Source: Physcomitrium patens
Lineage: Eukaryota; Streptophyta; Bryopsida; Funariales; Funariaceae
Length of the DNA stretch: 64,000 nt
Reading direction: 5' to 3'
Assembly (NCBI RefSeq): GCF_000002425.4
Contig: NC_037260.1
Span: 7,717,808 to 7,781,807, forward strand
In this document: piece after piece, positions 52,440 to 64,000 of the stretch
Numbering within the stretch: the stretch's first letter is position 1
Layout: every line of letters starts with the position of its first letter
Notes under the pieces: model-generated
What the model was told of the DNA's origin: nothing
Seen by the model: only the letters and a program-made list of their open reading frames with translations
Databases searched by the model: none
Made by a program: the position numbers and the translations under genes

Positions 52440-55400
52440 CATAATATTTACATAATATTAAATTTGTATAGAATTATGATCTATACTTTTTTGTGATCTT
52501 GCAAGATCAACAATTGTTGCCTCATTAAAACCTTATCTAGGAAAATCTTATTGTATTTAAAGACAAAACCATAGATGAAGAAAAAAATATATAACATCAT
52601 TTTCTTTAATTGTTTAAAGAGCTCATTAACTTTCTTATTCAAAAAAAGTAAGTTGCTGCATACCAATATCATAAGTAAGTCGATGATGGTTGCACAATGG
52701 AAGAGCTTTGGTGAAGAGATTAGTAAGATTATTTATAGATTTAATTTTCTTAATTATAAGTGCATGATCAGTAATCAAGTCATTGATATAACTAAAATAC
52801 TTTAGATCAATATGCTTTATCTTGTCACCTTTAATGAAATCAACTTGCATCTGTGCAAAACAAGTACTATTATCTTCATGCAAGATAGTTGGAGAATCAT
52901 CATATAAAAATCTATAGGTTGTTTGAATGAATTTATCAATTGATCGTAACCAAATACATTCTCGAGATGTTTCATATAAGGCAATAATTTCTACATGATT
53001 GGATGAAGTTATAGTTATTATTTATTTGATTGATTTCTATAATATTGTAGCTCCATATTTTAAAAATATATATCCTATTTGAAATTTAGTTGTTATAGTA
53101 TGAGATTTATATCATGCATCACAATATCCAACCAATTTTGGATCTGCAGATTGTAAGTAGTATAATCCCAAGTCTTCAGTAATTTTTAAATAATATAATA
53201 AATATTTGATGCCATTCCAATGTTGTAGAGTTGGACGTGCATTATGTCTTGCAAGAACACTAATTACAAATTCAATATCTGGTCTTGTAGATGTAGCTAA
53301 ATATAAAAGTGTTCCAACTGCTACAAGATATGGATATTGATCTCCCAATATTTCCTTCTCCTCTTTACATGGATAGTATGGATCATGACCATTATGACTA
53401 CATCCAACGATTGGTGTAGACAATAGATAAGCATCAATCATATTAAATCTTCACAGGTTTTATCTAATATACGTTAGTTGGTAGAAAAAATTACTACCAT
53501 CTGTTAGATGCATAATCTGAAGACTAATGCAGAAAGTTATTTTTCCTAGCCTTTTTTCTCAAATTCACAGATAAATAGGTTAATAGCTGTAACACATGCA
53601 AATGTAGTACCTACTAGATTAAGATTATGAACATATACAGTGATGATCACAAAACTAGTTTTATCTCGTTTGATAAATAAACAGGGAATTAGTGGATGAC
53701 TTACAAACTTATTTGTAATTAAATAATCTCAAAGGCATTGATACCACATGTGTCCAGATTGTTTTAAACCATACAAGGCCTTACTTAATTTAATACCATG
53801 ATATTGTCCTGAAGCGGGTCCATTTAGAGTTCCTGTTTCTAAGCCAGGTGGAACTTTCATATAAACATTTGCATCAAGAGAACCATATAGATATGCAGTT
53901 ACTACATCCATCAAATGCATCTCAAGGATAGCATGAAGTGTAATTCCAATAATATATCAAAATTTAATTGAATCCATGACTAGAAAATATGTGAATTTAT
54001 AATCAATGCCAAATTATTGAATAAATCCTTGAGCAACAAGATGAGCTTTATAGCAGGTTATTTGACCTTGAGCATCTCACTTGCATATTAATACCATCTT
54101 ATATCCTACAGGGCAAGATGTAAGAGTGTCTACAATTGGACCAAAGACTTTCCTCTTATGCAAAGAAGCATACTCTTCTTCAATAGCAGTTTTCTATTTT
54201 GACCAATTAGAGCGACGCATCGCCTCTTCAATGGTTTGAGGTTCAAGATTGTCTTTATTGCAAGAAAGGGCTTTTATAATCATATATGCAAATGATTCAT
54301 CTACCATAATAGATAGTCTATCTCAAATATCATCTGTAGTATAATACAAAATAGATAATTTTTTACTCAATTTGTTCTTATTCCTTCTAATTCCAAGATT
54401 GTTTTTCATAGGAATTGAAGGTACATTATACATGGATATATCATCATGAATTAGTAGTCCCGCAGGATGAGTGGCAATTTCTTCAGAAATAATATCACGA
54501 TTAATTAATTTTATAGCTTTCTTCTTATCCAGTTGCTTATCTGGTCCACGAGTTCTTTTAGTTGTTGTTGTTATAACTTGAGGTATTGTACTCAATGGCA
54601 CTGTAATCTGAGTAAGTGCATTCTGAGCCTCGTTAATAAGAACACTTGTAATTCTAGGTGCATCACTGAATCAATCAAATATTTCATCTGCAATATGTTT
54701 TAGATGCAAAATCTTAGCAACTTTAGTTTCTATCAAAGATGTCCTAGGAATGGGATTAATTGTAAATATTTTTGGTGCTTCAAATATGAATACTTTATTT
54801 CTTTGTTGATTGAATATTCCTTATTTAAGAAATGAGAATACATTTTCTTTTAAAACAACAATTTTGCAAACATGTAGATAATAATGTGTCAGTTGATAGA
54901 TCAATAATATGAGTAATGCTTGGTGAATCAAAACCAATATATATATGCCATCTTGTCAATGTGTTCCAATGGTATGCCGTTGAGGTTCTGGTACTTGAAT
55001 CCAAGCACGGCAACCAAATACTCATAAGTGAGATACATTTGGAACACGACCCAAAATGAGCTCATGTGGTGAAATAATTTCAAGAAAAGAAGGGCGGAGG
55101 TGTATTAATGCTGCAGCATGTAAAACTGCATGACCCCACAAAGATGTAGGTAAATTTGTGTGAAAGAGGAGTGGCCGAGTAATGAATTGTATATGCTTTA
55201 TAAATGACTCTGTAAGTCCATTTTGAGTATATTCATGTAGAACACAATATATCAATTCAATTCTTGTTTGTAATATAATAGTCTTCAAAAGACTAAAAAT
55301 GCAAATTCTTTTGCATTATCTATACTTAATATTTTTATAAGATAATCAAGAAAATGTATCCAAAAGTGAATAAGCATAGATATAAGATTAATAAACACCA

Positions 55401-57119
55401 TGTTTTGAATTGATAATAATGAGATATGTGATTGTTTATTTGATGCATCAATAAAGACTAAAAAATAACAAAATGGTCCCGATATTGGATTAATAGGACT
55501 ACAAATATCACCATGCAATCTTTCAAGCATTGGTGGTAATTCTTGTGGGAGTTTCCAAATTGAAGGCCAAGTAATCATTTTACCTTGCATGTATGTACGA
55601 CATAATTCCATAAAGTCTACATCCGCATGCTTTAAATTGTACCTTGTTACATATGGAATGTTCTTTCTAAATAATATAGATCTTAGATGTCCCAATCGTC
55701 CATGTCAAAGAAAAACATGATTCTTTGTGATAGATGATGTAAAATTAAATATAATAGGAGGCCAAATCATAATTTGATATAAACCATATTCTGTAGCAAA
55801 AGCTTTTTCAACAACTTTATGGTTCTTTGCAAGAATCAAAACTTCTTTTCTATTTAAAATGATAATTAAGAGGTGATAAATATTAATATGCATTTCTCAG
55901 TAGCTGATCAAACTTTGAGGTGCTGAGGGTGCAAATATTGCATGTTTATATTTTATGATAGGATCCATAGGTAATTTTACTATTGCTGTGCCTTCTTGAA
56001 AACAAAACGCATTTGTTCCAATCATGGTCATCATATTTTTAGTTTTCCAAGTTGAAGATTTTTTAATAAAAAATCATCTATCTTGCAAGATAGTATGTGT
56101 TGTTGCAGAATTAATGAGCGCATCATTTGATTCATCATTAGAGGTTTTGTCATTCATATAAGCTTCTAAGTCATCAATACTAATTGAATCTATCGATCCA
56201 TCCATGGTATAAACTTCATGAGCCTGAGATCGTAGTTTCTTATTTTTTTAGAATATTTTAATAAAATATTGTGAAGTACGACACACATGTTCTAAATGTC
56301 CAATCATTCCATACTTATAGTAAGAATACATCTCTGATTTTTATTTTCTACTAAAATTAATAATAGAACATTTATTCTTTCCATATGGGTAGAAATGGTC
56401 ATGACGATAACTACCTTGATACTTATAAGTATGTTTTCTATATTTATATAATTTTTCTTAGACTTTGAAATATTAAGTGCATGAGATTTTGGAACTATAG
56501 TTCGAATAGGACAAGCTTTTGTATTGCATAAGAATAGCTCATTTTGCTTCTCCACAAGAAGTAGATAGGACATGAGATCAAAATGACTTTAAAATTTCAT
56601 GTTCCTGTATTGTTGTGCAAACATAGCAAATAAAAGAGGAAATGTAGAGAGAGTTTTTTCAATCATTTCTTCTTAAGAGATATTTTATCCACATAATCCT
56701 AATTGTGAGATAATACTATACATTTTATTATTGAAAGCATTTAAATTTGGAAAAGCTAAGATACATAAATATGTCCAATTATGACATACGTGTGGAAGGA
56801 AAATGGTCTTTTGATGATAAAATCTGGATTTGAGATTCTTCCAAAGTTTTACAAGATCTTCCATTTCTAAATATTGATGTTGTAATGTAGGTACAAGATG
56901 ATGACAAAGGAGAAGAAGTGCTTTCCAACGAATAGCAAAAAGAATAGTAATACTTATTGTAAGAGATTCTTCAAACATAATGGCATTCGAGAGTTATTTT
57001 GTAAATAAGTTTGCTTTTGCGATTTTTATCCATATAAGATAATTATTTCCATCTACAGTCAGTGGTGGAAATAAAAGAGCTTGAAAATATTGGGATGCAC
57101 TAGTAATAGTTGGAACCAT
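52440..57119 (-). pseudogene. gag-pol remnant of the copia relic
   Basis: Gag starts at ATG 57119-57117 (MVPTITSASQYFQAL) and continues at 56978-56685 (RWKALLLLCHHL, LEMEDLVKLW). The zinc knuckle near 56320-56280 reads YKYGMIGHLEHVC, with both first cysteines changed to tyrosine, as TGT/TGC to TAT/TAC would give. Integrase is at 55695-54825: the HHCC finger has C-to-Y (CRTYMQGK), and aspartates in HGDI and DNAKEF and glutamate in NGLTESF are still readable. RT (about 54250-53150) has YVHN where YVDD is expected. RNase H with STRPDIEFVISVL and a later ADPKLVGYCDA lies at 53441-52640. It is not functional. Confidence 0.85.
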
Positions 57120-57299
57120 AGTAGAAGCACTTGAAAATGTTGAAGCACTTATTATAAATAAATCTGTAAAGAAAATACAAGATCAAGTAGAAAAGTTGAA
57201 TAAAATGTAACTTAAAATATAAAGACAAATAAAATGATAAACTAGAACTTCAAATATATATATATATATATCATTATTTTATTATTTTAATAAGATTGT

Positions 57300-57535
57300 G
57301 GAATAAGACAGCAGAACAGCAATAAGATGGTGATGGTGGCAGGCGAGAATGGTAGGACAACAAGGCAGTAGGGTGGCAGTGGTTGCAAAGCAATGGGCGT
57401 GGCATTGGTGGCAGGGTGGGTGGTAGGGTGGCAATAGCAATGGGCGACAGTGGTGATAGGGCGGCAGGTGGCAATGGCAATGGGCGACAGTGGTGATAGG
57501 GCGGCAGGTGGCAATACTAACAATGGAGTCGATGG
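57300..57535. repeat. G-rich minisatellite
   Basis: The segment is rich in GGTGG, GGCAG and GGGCG words on the plus strand. It contains two near-identical 40-bp units in tandem (from about 57430 and 57470), each with gggcgacagtggtgataggg. It is the only GC-rich patch within several kilobases of AT-rich DNA. It lies just upstream of the copia gag, where a leader or 5' LTR would be expected. Confidence 0.8.
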
Positions 57536-57693
57536 CAGTTTGGCGGCTGTTCAACGGTAGGCATAGAGTATTGTAGCGAGCAAGCTGGTTTGGAGCTGAG
57601 TTGGATCTAGTATTCTAAGTAAGTATTCTAAGCAAGTAGAGTAGAGAGTAGAACAAGTGCTCTAAACAAGGAGCTAATATGTGAGGGACCAAC

Positions 57694-58245
57694 TATCATG
57701 GATATATATATTTATCTCAATAGTTACTTATATAATTAAGTAGAAGTAGGTAAAATAGAATAATTTTATAAAGTATATTAGAAAAGCTTCCTAAAAGCTT
57801 TATAGACACAGTTTTGATTTAAGATGTGTTTGTAGGTTAGAAACTTGGCTAAAAAGCTAACCATGTATTGGTAGCTTATGGAACAAGTTACTTTCGTGTA
57901 ATAGCTTGTGGAACAAGCTAACTAACTACATGGCGTATACATAGATAACTTGCTTTACAAGATAAGACATGTGGCTAGCAAAGTCAACACATGTTGGAGG
58001 TTCTATAGGACATCGCAACGTGGCTCTGAGTTAGATAGTATATATGGAGGCAAGAGTGAAGCCTTCTTCACTCTTGTCAATGCATTTCTAATCTTAGTCT
58101 TGTTTCAAGACTTTTTAGTCTTCTTATTTTTGGCAATAGCCATTCTAGTTAATATTACATCATCTTTTGAGAGACTTTCTAGTTCTCTTCAGTGATAGAA
58201 AAATATATTAAGAATTCTCTTTCTTAGAGATTCATGTCCTTGACA
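57694..58245 (+). repeat. 5' LTR of element B
   Basis: This LTR is 552 bp. It starts TATCATGG, where A has TGTCACAA, and ends CCTTGACA. A TATA-like box (agtatatatgg) lies near 58038. The palindrome AGCTTGTGGAACAAGCT at about 57902 can form a 7-bp stem with a 3-base loop. Confidence 0.85.
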
Positions 58246-61200
58246 GTTTGACAAGAGTGCTATCATATTGTTTGTGTCTTGTTTTAGAAGTGAGTGGATT
58301 ACTCCATTTCTATTATTATATTTTGAAGGTTGGAGATTACCCAGCTTTGAACAAAAAATCTTATTTTCTAACACTAATCTTTTCCTTGAAGAGAGTGGAT
58401 TACCCCTCTTCGTGGGATTTATTTTTAGAGGTTGCAAATTATCTTCTTCTAATTTAACTTTTGAATTCATTTGAGTTGTCTATGGAAGGAAAGATTATCG
58501 ATGCTACTCTCAATGGAAGAGAGAATAGATTTACAACTATAGTAGATCTTCATGAGCTTGTCAACATTCTAAGAGTAGAAATCATACGTATTTGTAATAT
58601 GAATCATGGAAGTATTATGCCTACGCATATGGAAGAAGTTCAAAGTTTGCGATAAGAAGTTGTGCAGTTGAAAGAAGCAAGTAGATCAATGTCACAACCA
58701 AATCCAGAGAGTTTTGCTTCTATAAGTATGATAGGGACAAGGATTACTATGCCTGAGAAGTTTGATGGAATAAGATCAAAATTTCAAAGATTTTTGCAAC
58801 AAGTCAAGTTCTATCTAAGGTTGCACCTCTTCCAATATCCTAATGGATTTATCCAAGTCGGATTTATAGGCACACTACTATTAGGAAGTGCTTTCTCTTG
58901 GTTTGCATCTTTAATGGAAAAAGATTCACGACTCCTTTATGATTTGAATTCATTTCCAGAAGTTTTTATGGCCACATTTGGAGAAAGTGATCGAGAACGA
59001 GTAACAGAGACCAAGCTTCTATCCTTATGGCAAGGATCACGATCAACCACTATATATGTCGCCGAATTCCAAAATCTTGCTTGCGATGTGTATTGGAACA
59101 ACAAAGCACTTATCAACCAATTTTGATATGGATTGAAAGATAGCGTCAAAGATTTGTTATTAACAATGCCAAAAGTAGAATCTTTGAAATAATTTATTAC
59201 TTAAGCCATTGCATATAACAATCGTTTATTTGAAAGGCGTCAAGAATAAAAATTTAGTTAAAGAGAAATAAGTCAAGTAATGGTCGCAGCTCCCAAGTTT
59301 CGTGAAACATATTTGTCAAAATCAAAACCAATGCAAATTGATATGATACGTTTTAAACCTCTCACGAAGCAGGAAAAGACTCGATGTCACTAAAAGGGGT
59401 TGTGTTTATATTATGGAGAAGCTAAGCACATTGCTCAATATTGTCCAAAGAAGCAACACAATTACAAAATGAGGAGCACAATTACCAAAGAAGATAATAT
59501 GTCAAAAAACGAGTTTCTCCAACTACAATAGGAACCATGCGACTGGAATCATGTGCAACATCTAATAAAGGTCCTATCCTCTTTTCAGACCTCTCACCTT
59601 ATTTTTTAATAGAAGTATATTTAGGACCTAATAATCACAAAGTTTTTGCTTTGTTAGATTCAAGAGCCTTAGCATGTTTTATAAACAAAGATTTTGCCAA
59701 AAATTAGAAAATACCTTTAGTAAAGAAAGTTAAATCCGTACATGTAAAAGTCATAGATGGTCATTCGTTGTCTTCTGGAAATGTTACCTATGAAACTATT
59801 CCTTTAGATATAGCAATTAAAGATCATAACATCATAGTAGTATTTAATGTAATTAAATCTCTCTCTAATCTGGTTATTTTAGGATTATTATGGCTAAAAA
59901 AATTCAATCTTCAAATAGATTGGATTTCTCATAACCTTAACTTTTAAAATAGTATAATTCAAGATCGCATTAGCGAAGTAGAAGTATATAAGTCCAGTAC
60001 GTCCAAATCTTTAATAGTAGGTGCAAAACCTTTCATGCATGCTGTAAAAGAAGGATCATCTTTTGCTATATATGCTACACCCATTTCTAATAGTGAAACA
60101 ACGTCGAGTGGTATTCCTAAGCAACATCAAGAATTCCAAGACGTTTTTGACAAGAAAAATGTAGATATTCTTTCCAAGCATCGACCTTATGATTGCTCAA
60201 TTGATCTGTAAGATGGAGTTCAACTACCATTCGGACCAATCTATAGCTTATTGCAGAATGAGTTGGTTGCATTAAAGGAATACATTGATGAGAGTTTAGC
60301 AAAAAACTTCATATGCCATTCTAAATCTCCAGCTGAGGCTCCTATCTTATTTGTGAAGAAGAAAGACAGATCTCTAAAAATGTGTGTGGATTATCGAAGA
60401 CTCAATAAGATCACCATAAAAAATAGGTATCTTTTACCTTTAATTTTAGGACTTCTTGACCAACTCAATCAAATAAAGATCTATACTAAAATAGATCTAT
60501 GAAGAGCATACCATTTAGTTCGTATTAAAGAAGGAGATGAATGGAAGTTTTCTTTTCGAACTAGGTATGAATATTTTGAATATAATGTCATGCCTTTTGG
60601 ACTCACGAATGCACCGGCCGCTTTTCAATATCTTATGAATGATGTTTTTCATGAGCTTTTAAATGATTTTGTTGTTTGCTATTTAGACAACATTCTAATC
60701 TATTTTAAGAACACAAAAGAATATGAGCTTCATATTTGTCGTGTGCTATAGAAACTTAGAGATATAGGATTATATGCCAAATTAGAAAAGTATGTATTCC
60801 ACACTACTCAAGTTGACTTCTTAGGATACATCATTTCCAACGAAGGTCTTATGATGGATTCCAAGAAGGTTCAAACTATCATAGATTAGAAGATTCCAAA
60901 AATAGTATGAGATGTGTAATACTTTTTGGGCTTTACTAATTACTATCAAATCTTCATCAAGAATTTTTCTCAAGTTGTAGCTCCACTTACACGTTTGACT
61001 TGTAAAGACAAACTTGAGTGGAATAAAGAAACAAAAGTATCATTTGATACTTTAAAGATTTAATTTATTTATGTACGAATCTTATATTTTGTTGACTTCT
61101 CTAAGGCATTTTTTTATTGAAACAGACGCGTGAGATTTTGCTATAAGTGTCATATTGTCACAAATGGGAACAGATGACAAATTCCATCCAATAGCTTTTT

Positions 61201-64000
61201 ATTTGAAGAAATTTTCAATAGCCAAGATTACTTATGAGATCTATGACAAAAAACTTGTTGTAATCATGGATTTATTTCAAGAATGGCATCATTATCTAGA
61301 AGGCACCTCAAGTCTTGTTACCATATATACAAACCATAAGAACTTCGAGTACTTCATATCACCACATGTTTTGAATCGTTGTCAAGCCAGTTGGAGCATG
61401 TCTTTATCTACATTCAATTTTAAGATCACTTATCGACCCAAAAAATAAAAGGGTCTATTAGATACTCTTTTTAGACGTTCTTATCTTGTACCATAAGAAA
61501 GAGATGCATCTTTTGATCAACAAAGAATAATTTTCTTGAAGCTTGAGCGTTTTCATCTTTGAGCTATAAAATCAACATTGATTGTTGATTCAATATTTGT
61601 GAAGCAAATTCAATCAAGTATATCCTCTGATCTTCTTCTTTGGGATATCAAAGATACTTCCTCTAAGTTCTATGATATTTTCAAGTTTGAATTTAAGAAT
61701 AAGCTATTATATTTTGAAGGACGCCTATATATTCCAAAAGGTGAAGCCCGATTATGTATTCTTCAAGCTTGTTGTCGTACTGTAAATGCTTAGAATATGT
61801 AAAAATTAGCTAAAACATATTATATGTTGATAAATCTAGATGTGTGTTAGAGTAGCTAGTAGATTAAATTAAAAGGAGTTGGTATAAGAAACTTTACTTT
61901 GTTTCTTTACTTCTTTTGATTTTGACATAAAAATATATATATATAGGACCTAAATGTTTAGTATGAAGCCTTGGGAGAAGGTGGAAACCTAAGGATGAAA
62001 ATCTAAACTAGTAGGAGGCTAATTCAAAGGGATGAAAGCAAAGCATGGTTGGATGAAGGCAAGGAATGGGGAACTTCATCCCTATTGGTCGAATACCATG
62101 CCCAATGGGCTTCAAGGAGGCTGCATGAGGCCTTATTAGGGATTAGGGTTCCTCTTTCGAGGGCATTCGGAGATTAAAAGCTAGGGTTGTAAAGTTTAGG
62201 GTTTGGGGTACAATTTGTATGGAAAAATTAGAGGATTTGGAGGTAGGGTGAAAAAGTTATAGCCGTTTGAAGTTAAGATATTTCTTTAAGATATACTATT
62301 ACTCTTTTGAGAGTACGAGGAGTTTCACAGCAGCTTTTGAAGATCGAAAGGTGCGACTGGAATAGTGATTTCAAGGCCTACATCTTTCATAAAGGAATTA
62401 TTGCTTTTAGAGTTCATATAAAGGAGTTGTAAGGAGTTGAAGGCGGTGCTTCCAAATCAAAGGCAGTAAGTAAGCGGTTTTGTTTGTAGTAATGGTTGGA
62501 GCCATAACTTGAGTATTTGGATGAGTTTTTGGCTCAAACTTTTGGAGAATATAAATTTTTGTGTTAAACAGCTAAATATACAAATTTCGTGGCATTTGAG
62601 CTTATATTTTGTGAGATATGAAGAAAATTGCATGCGGATGTATAAACATAAGAGTTTGAAGCGAATGTTATGGTTTTCAAGATATCTCAATATCTGCCAT
62701 GAATTTGTGGTTGAAATTTGTTGTAGAAGTTAATAAGAATATATCAGTAGCTCATGTAAAATTTGAGTTTGTTTGGACGGTCGGATTAGGAGATATGAGG
62801 TGTTGAAGTTCGGGAAAATCTCTACATAAGAATAAACAAGGTTTTAGAAGATTTTATCATATTTTGGAAGTTGTGGGTTACTTGAGGATTGTATATTTGG
62901 TGTAATTAATCAAAAAAGAAAAATTATATATAAAATTAGGGCTTCCCTTATTTTCAAGCTTGATTGAATAATTAGTGACAGCCAGAAGTCCAACATTTTT
63001 TTGAGGCAAACTCTCTCTACCCCGACATCGTCATGACTTTCCAACAGTAGGACACTTTGGATACAATAAAACTTTGGAATTAATATCTAGGGATTTTTGG
63101 TGTCTCTAAATGTGGAAGGCAATCAAAGATTTTTTTACAATCTTTTGATGTTTGTTCAAGATCCAAAATTCCTCGTCATCGATCTTATGGACTTCTTCAG
63201 CCGTTATCCATTGTAGAACAACCATGGTCTTCTGTTTCTATGGATTTTATCATAGATCTTCCAATCTCAGATTCTTATGATTCTATATTCGTGATAGTAG
63301 ATTATTTAACCAAGATGACATATTTTATACCATGTACAAAATCTATCACAAGTGAAGAAACAACTAAGCTTTTCATTGATAATATCTATCGCTATCATAG
63401 ATTGCCAAAGGATATTATATCGGATAGGGGGATTTAATTTGTATCAAGATTTTAGAGAACCATATTCAAGATTCTAAAAGTAGATATAAAGCTTTTTTTT
63501 AGCTTTTCATCCTCAAACTGATGGACAAACAGAATAGATAAATCAAGTTTTGGAGTAGTATTTGAGATGTACTATCAACTATCACCAAGATGATTGGACA
63601 ACTTTTTTACTATTGGTAGAGTTTGCATATAATAATTTGGTATATTCTTCCACTCAAAAAACATCTTTCTTTGCCAATTATGATTATAATTCATATCTTG
63701 ATACTTTTGACTTTTCAAAAATTCATAATCTTATGGCGAAAGATTTAGTAAATCACTTCTCAGAGCTACATACAACAATGAAGATAGAATTAAAGGAAGC
63801 TCAAGAATGACAAAAAACCAACGCAGATGCCCATTGCAAGGAGCAACCACAATATAATATGGGTGACAAAATATGATTACTTTGTTGTAATATCAAGACT
63901 ACTCGTCCTTGTGATAAATTAGATTATCGTAGGCTCGGACCTTTTCTTATTTGTGAACAAATAAATTTTGTTGCCTATTGATTACATCTAGCAGAGTCTA
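58246..64000 (+). pseudogene. gag-pol remnant of element B
   Basis: The leader is 58246-58481. Gag probably starts at ATG 58482 (MEGKIIDATLNGREN). It has a stop at 58653, resumes through EKFDGIRSKFQRF (58760) to 59125, and ends near a broken zinc knuckle at about 59400. The protease has LDSRALA where LDSGASA is expected (59660). RT spans 60251-61000 with the catalytic site read as YLDN near 60680, a G-to-A loss of an essential aspartate. RNase H is at 61155-61448. Integrase begins at 61578, is interrupted at 61773-63027 and continues at 63032-64000, with MDFIIDLP at 63240 and ISDRGI at 63420. Confidence 0.85.
61773..63027. mobile_element. nested solo LTR, 1255 bp, in element B integrase
   Basis: The insert begins TGTCGTACTG and ends TACCCCGACA, TG-CA ends forming the inverted pair TGTCG/CGACA. 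It is flanked by TTGT (61769-61772) and TCGT (63028-63031), a 4-bp near-duplication with one transition. Removing it restores caagc-tcgt-catgac, matching element A at the same site (caagctcatcatgac). A TATA-like run (atatatatatagg) lies near 61935. No coding sequence is seen. The long LTR suggests a third gypsy lineage, not otherwise represented here. Confidence 0.82.

Larger units (their letters stand above)
52183..57119 (-). mobile_element. Ty1/copia relic, gag to 3' LTR, no 5' LTR found
   Basis: On the minus strand the order gag, zinc knuckle, integrase, RT, RNase H, 3' LTR is that of Ty1/copia, with integrase before RT. The 3' LTR is 52424-52183. The 5' LTR expected beyond 57119 is not visible. 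In its place are an AT repeat and a G-rich minisatellite before element B begins at 57694. The frame is interrupted throughout, so the element is inactive. Confidence 0.85.
57694..64000 (+). mobile_element. Ty3/gypsy chromovirus-type element B, runs off right edge
   Basis: The element starts with a 5' LTR, then leader, gag, protease, RT, RNase H and integrase, matching element A in order and sequence. The window ends within integrase, so the chromodomain and 3' LTR should lie outside. Integrase is split by a nested solo LTR at 61773-63027. Many in-frame stops and a damaged RT site show it is inactive. Confidence 0.88.

Overview
The window looks like plant nuclear DNA, most probably from a moss such as Physcomitrium or a near relative. 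The signs are short spliced genes (GT-AG introns, telo-box TTAGGGTTT promoters), a compact gene island next to very AT-rich retrotransposon graveyards, chromodomain-bearing Ty3/gypsy elements, and a near-identical inverted duplicate of a ribosomal protein gene. The species is an inference; only the plant affiliation is well supported. No bacterial, CRISPR or operon features are present.

Layout. Positions 1-9749 hold two Ty3/gypsy chromovirus-type elements, one on the minus strand (D, 1-4361, running off the left edge) that appears to have inserted into one on the plus strand (A, 4362-9749). Positions 9750-11600 hold a gag scrap of another element and AT-rich DNA. A gene island occupies about 11700-30035: TOP6A/SPO11-3 (minus), CXIP4 (plus, 2 coding exons), DEAD-box helicase RH41 with a HIT zinc finger (minus, 4 exons), ARL2/TITAN5 (plus, 5 exons), ribosomal protein uL14/RPL23 (plus, 4 exons) and an intronless coiled-coil protein with a recognisable C-terminal domain (minus). 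At about 30035 the GC content drops sharply. Positions 30100-43600 are strongly decayed gypsy relics (C plus strand, E minus strand, F minus strand) and featureless AT-rich DNA. Positions 43628-45566 are a second copy of RPL23, an inverted repeat of 23850-25788. Positions 45570-52180 are AT-rich with a relic of a second gypsy lineage. Positions 52183-57119 are a minus-strand Ty1/copia relic. Positions 57694-64000 are another gypsy element (B, plus strand) running off the right edge.

The genes are housekeeping functions: DNA topology and endoreduplication (TOP6A), RNA processing (CXIP4, RH41), tubulin-folding/small GTPase (ARL2) and translation (RPL23). They are arranged as divergent pairs: TOP6A/CXIP4, and RH41/ARL2 with 401 bp between start codons. 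None of the retroelements has an intact reading frame. Most damage seen by eye is C-to-T or G-to-A, as expected for old methylated transposons. Two elements carry later nested solo-LTR insertions whose ends and target duplications can be read to the base.

The best candidates for something undescribed are the inverted duplication of the 5' leader between TOP6A and CXIP4, the exact decapeptide repeat in the coiled-coil protein, and the two-copy RPL23 inverted repeat with one copy stranded inside dead transposons.
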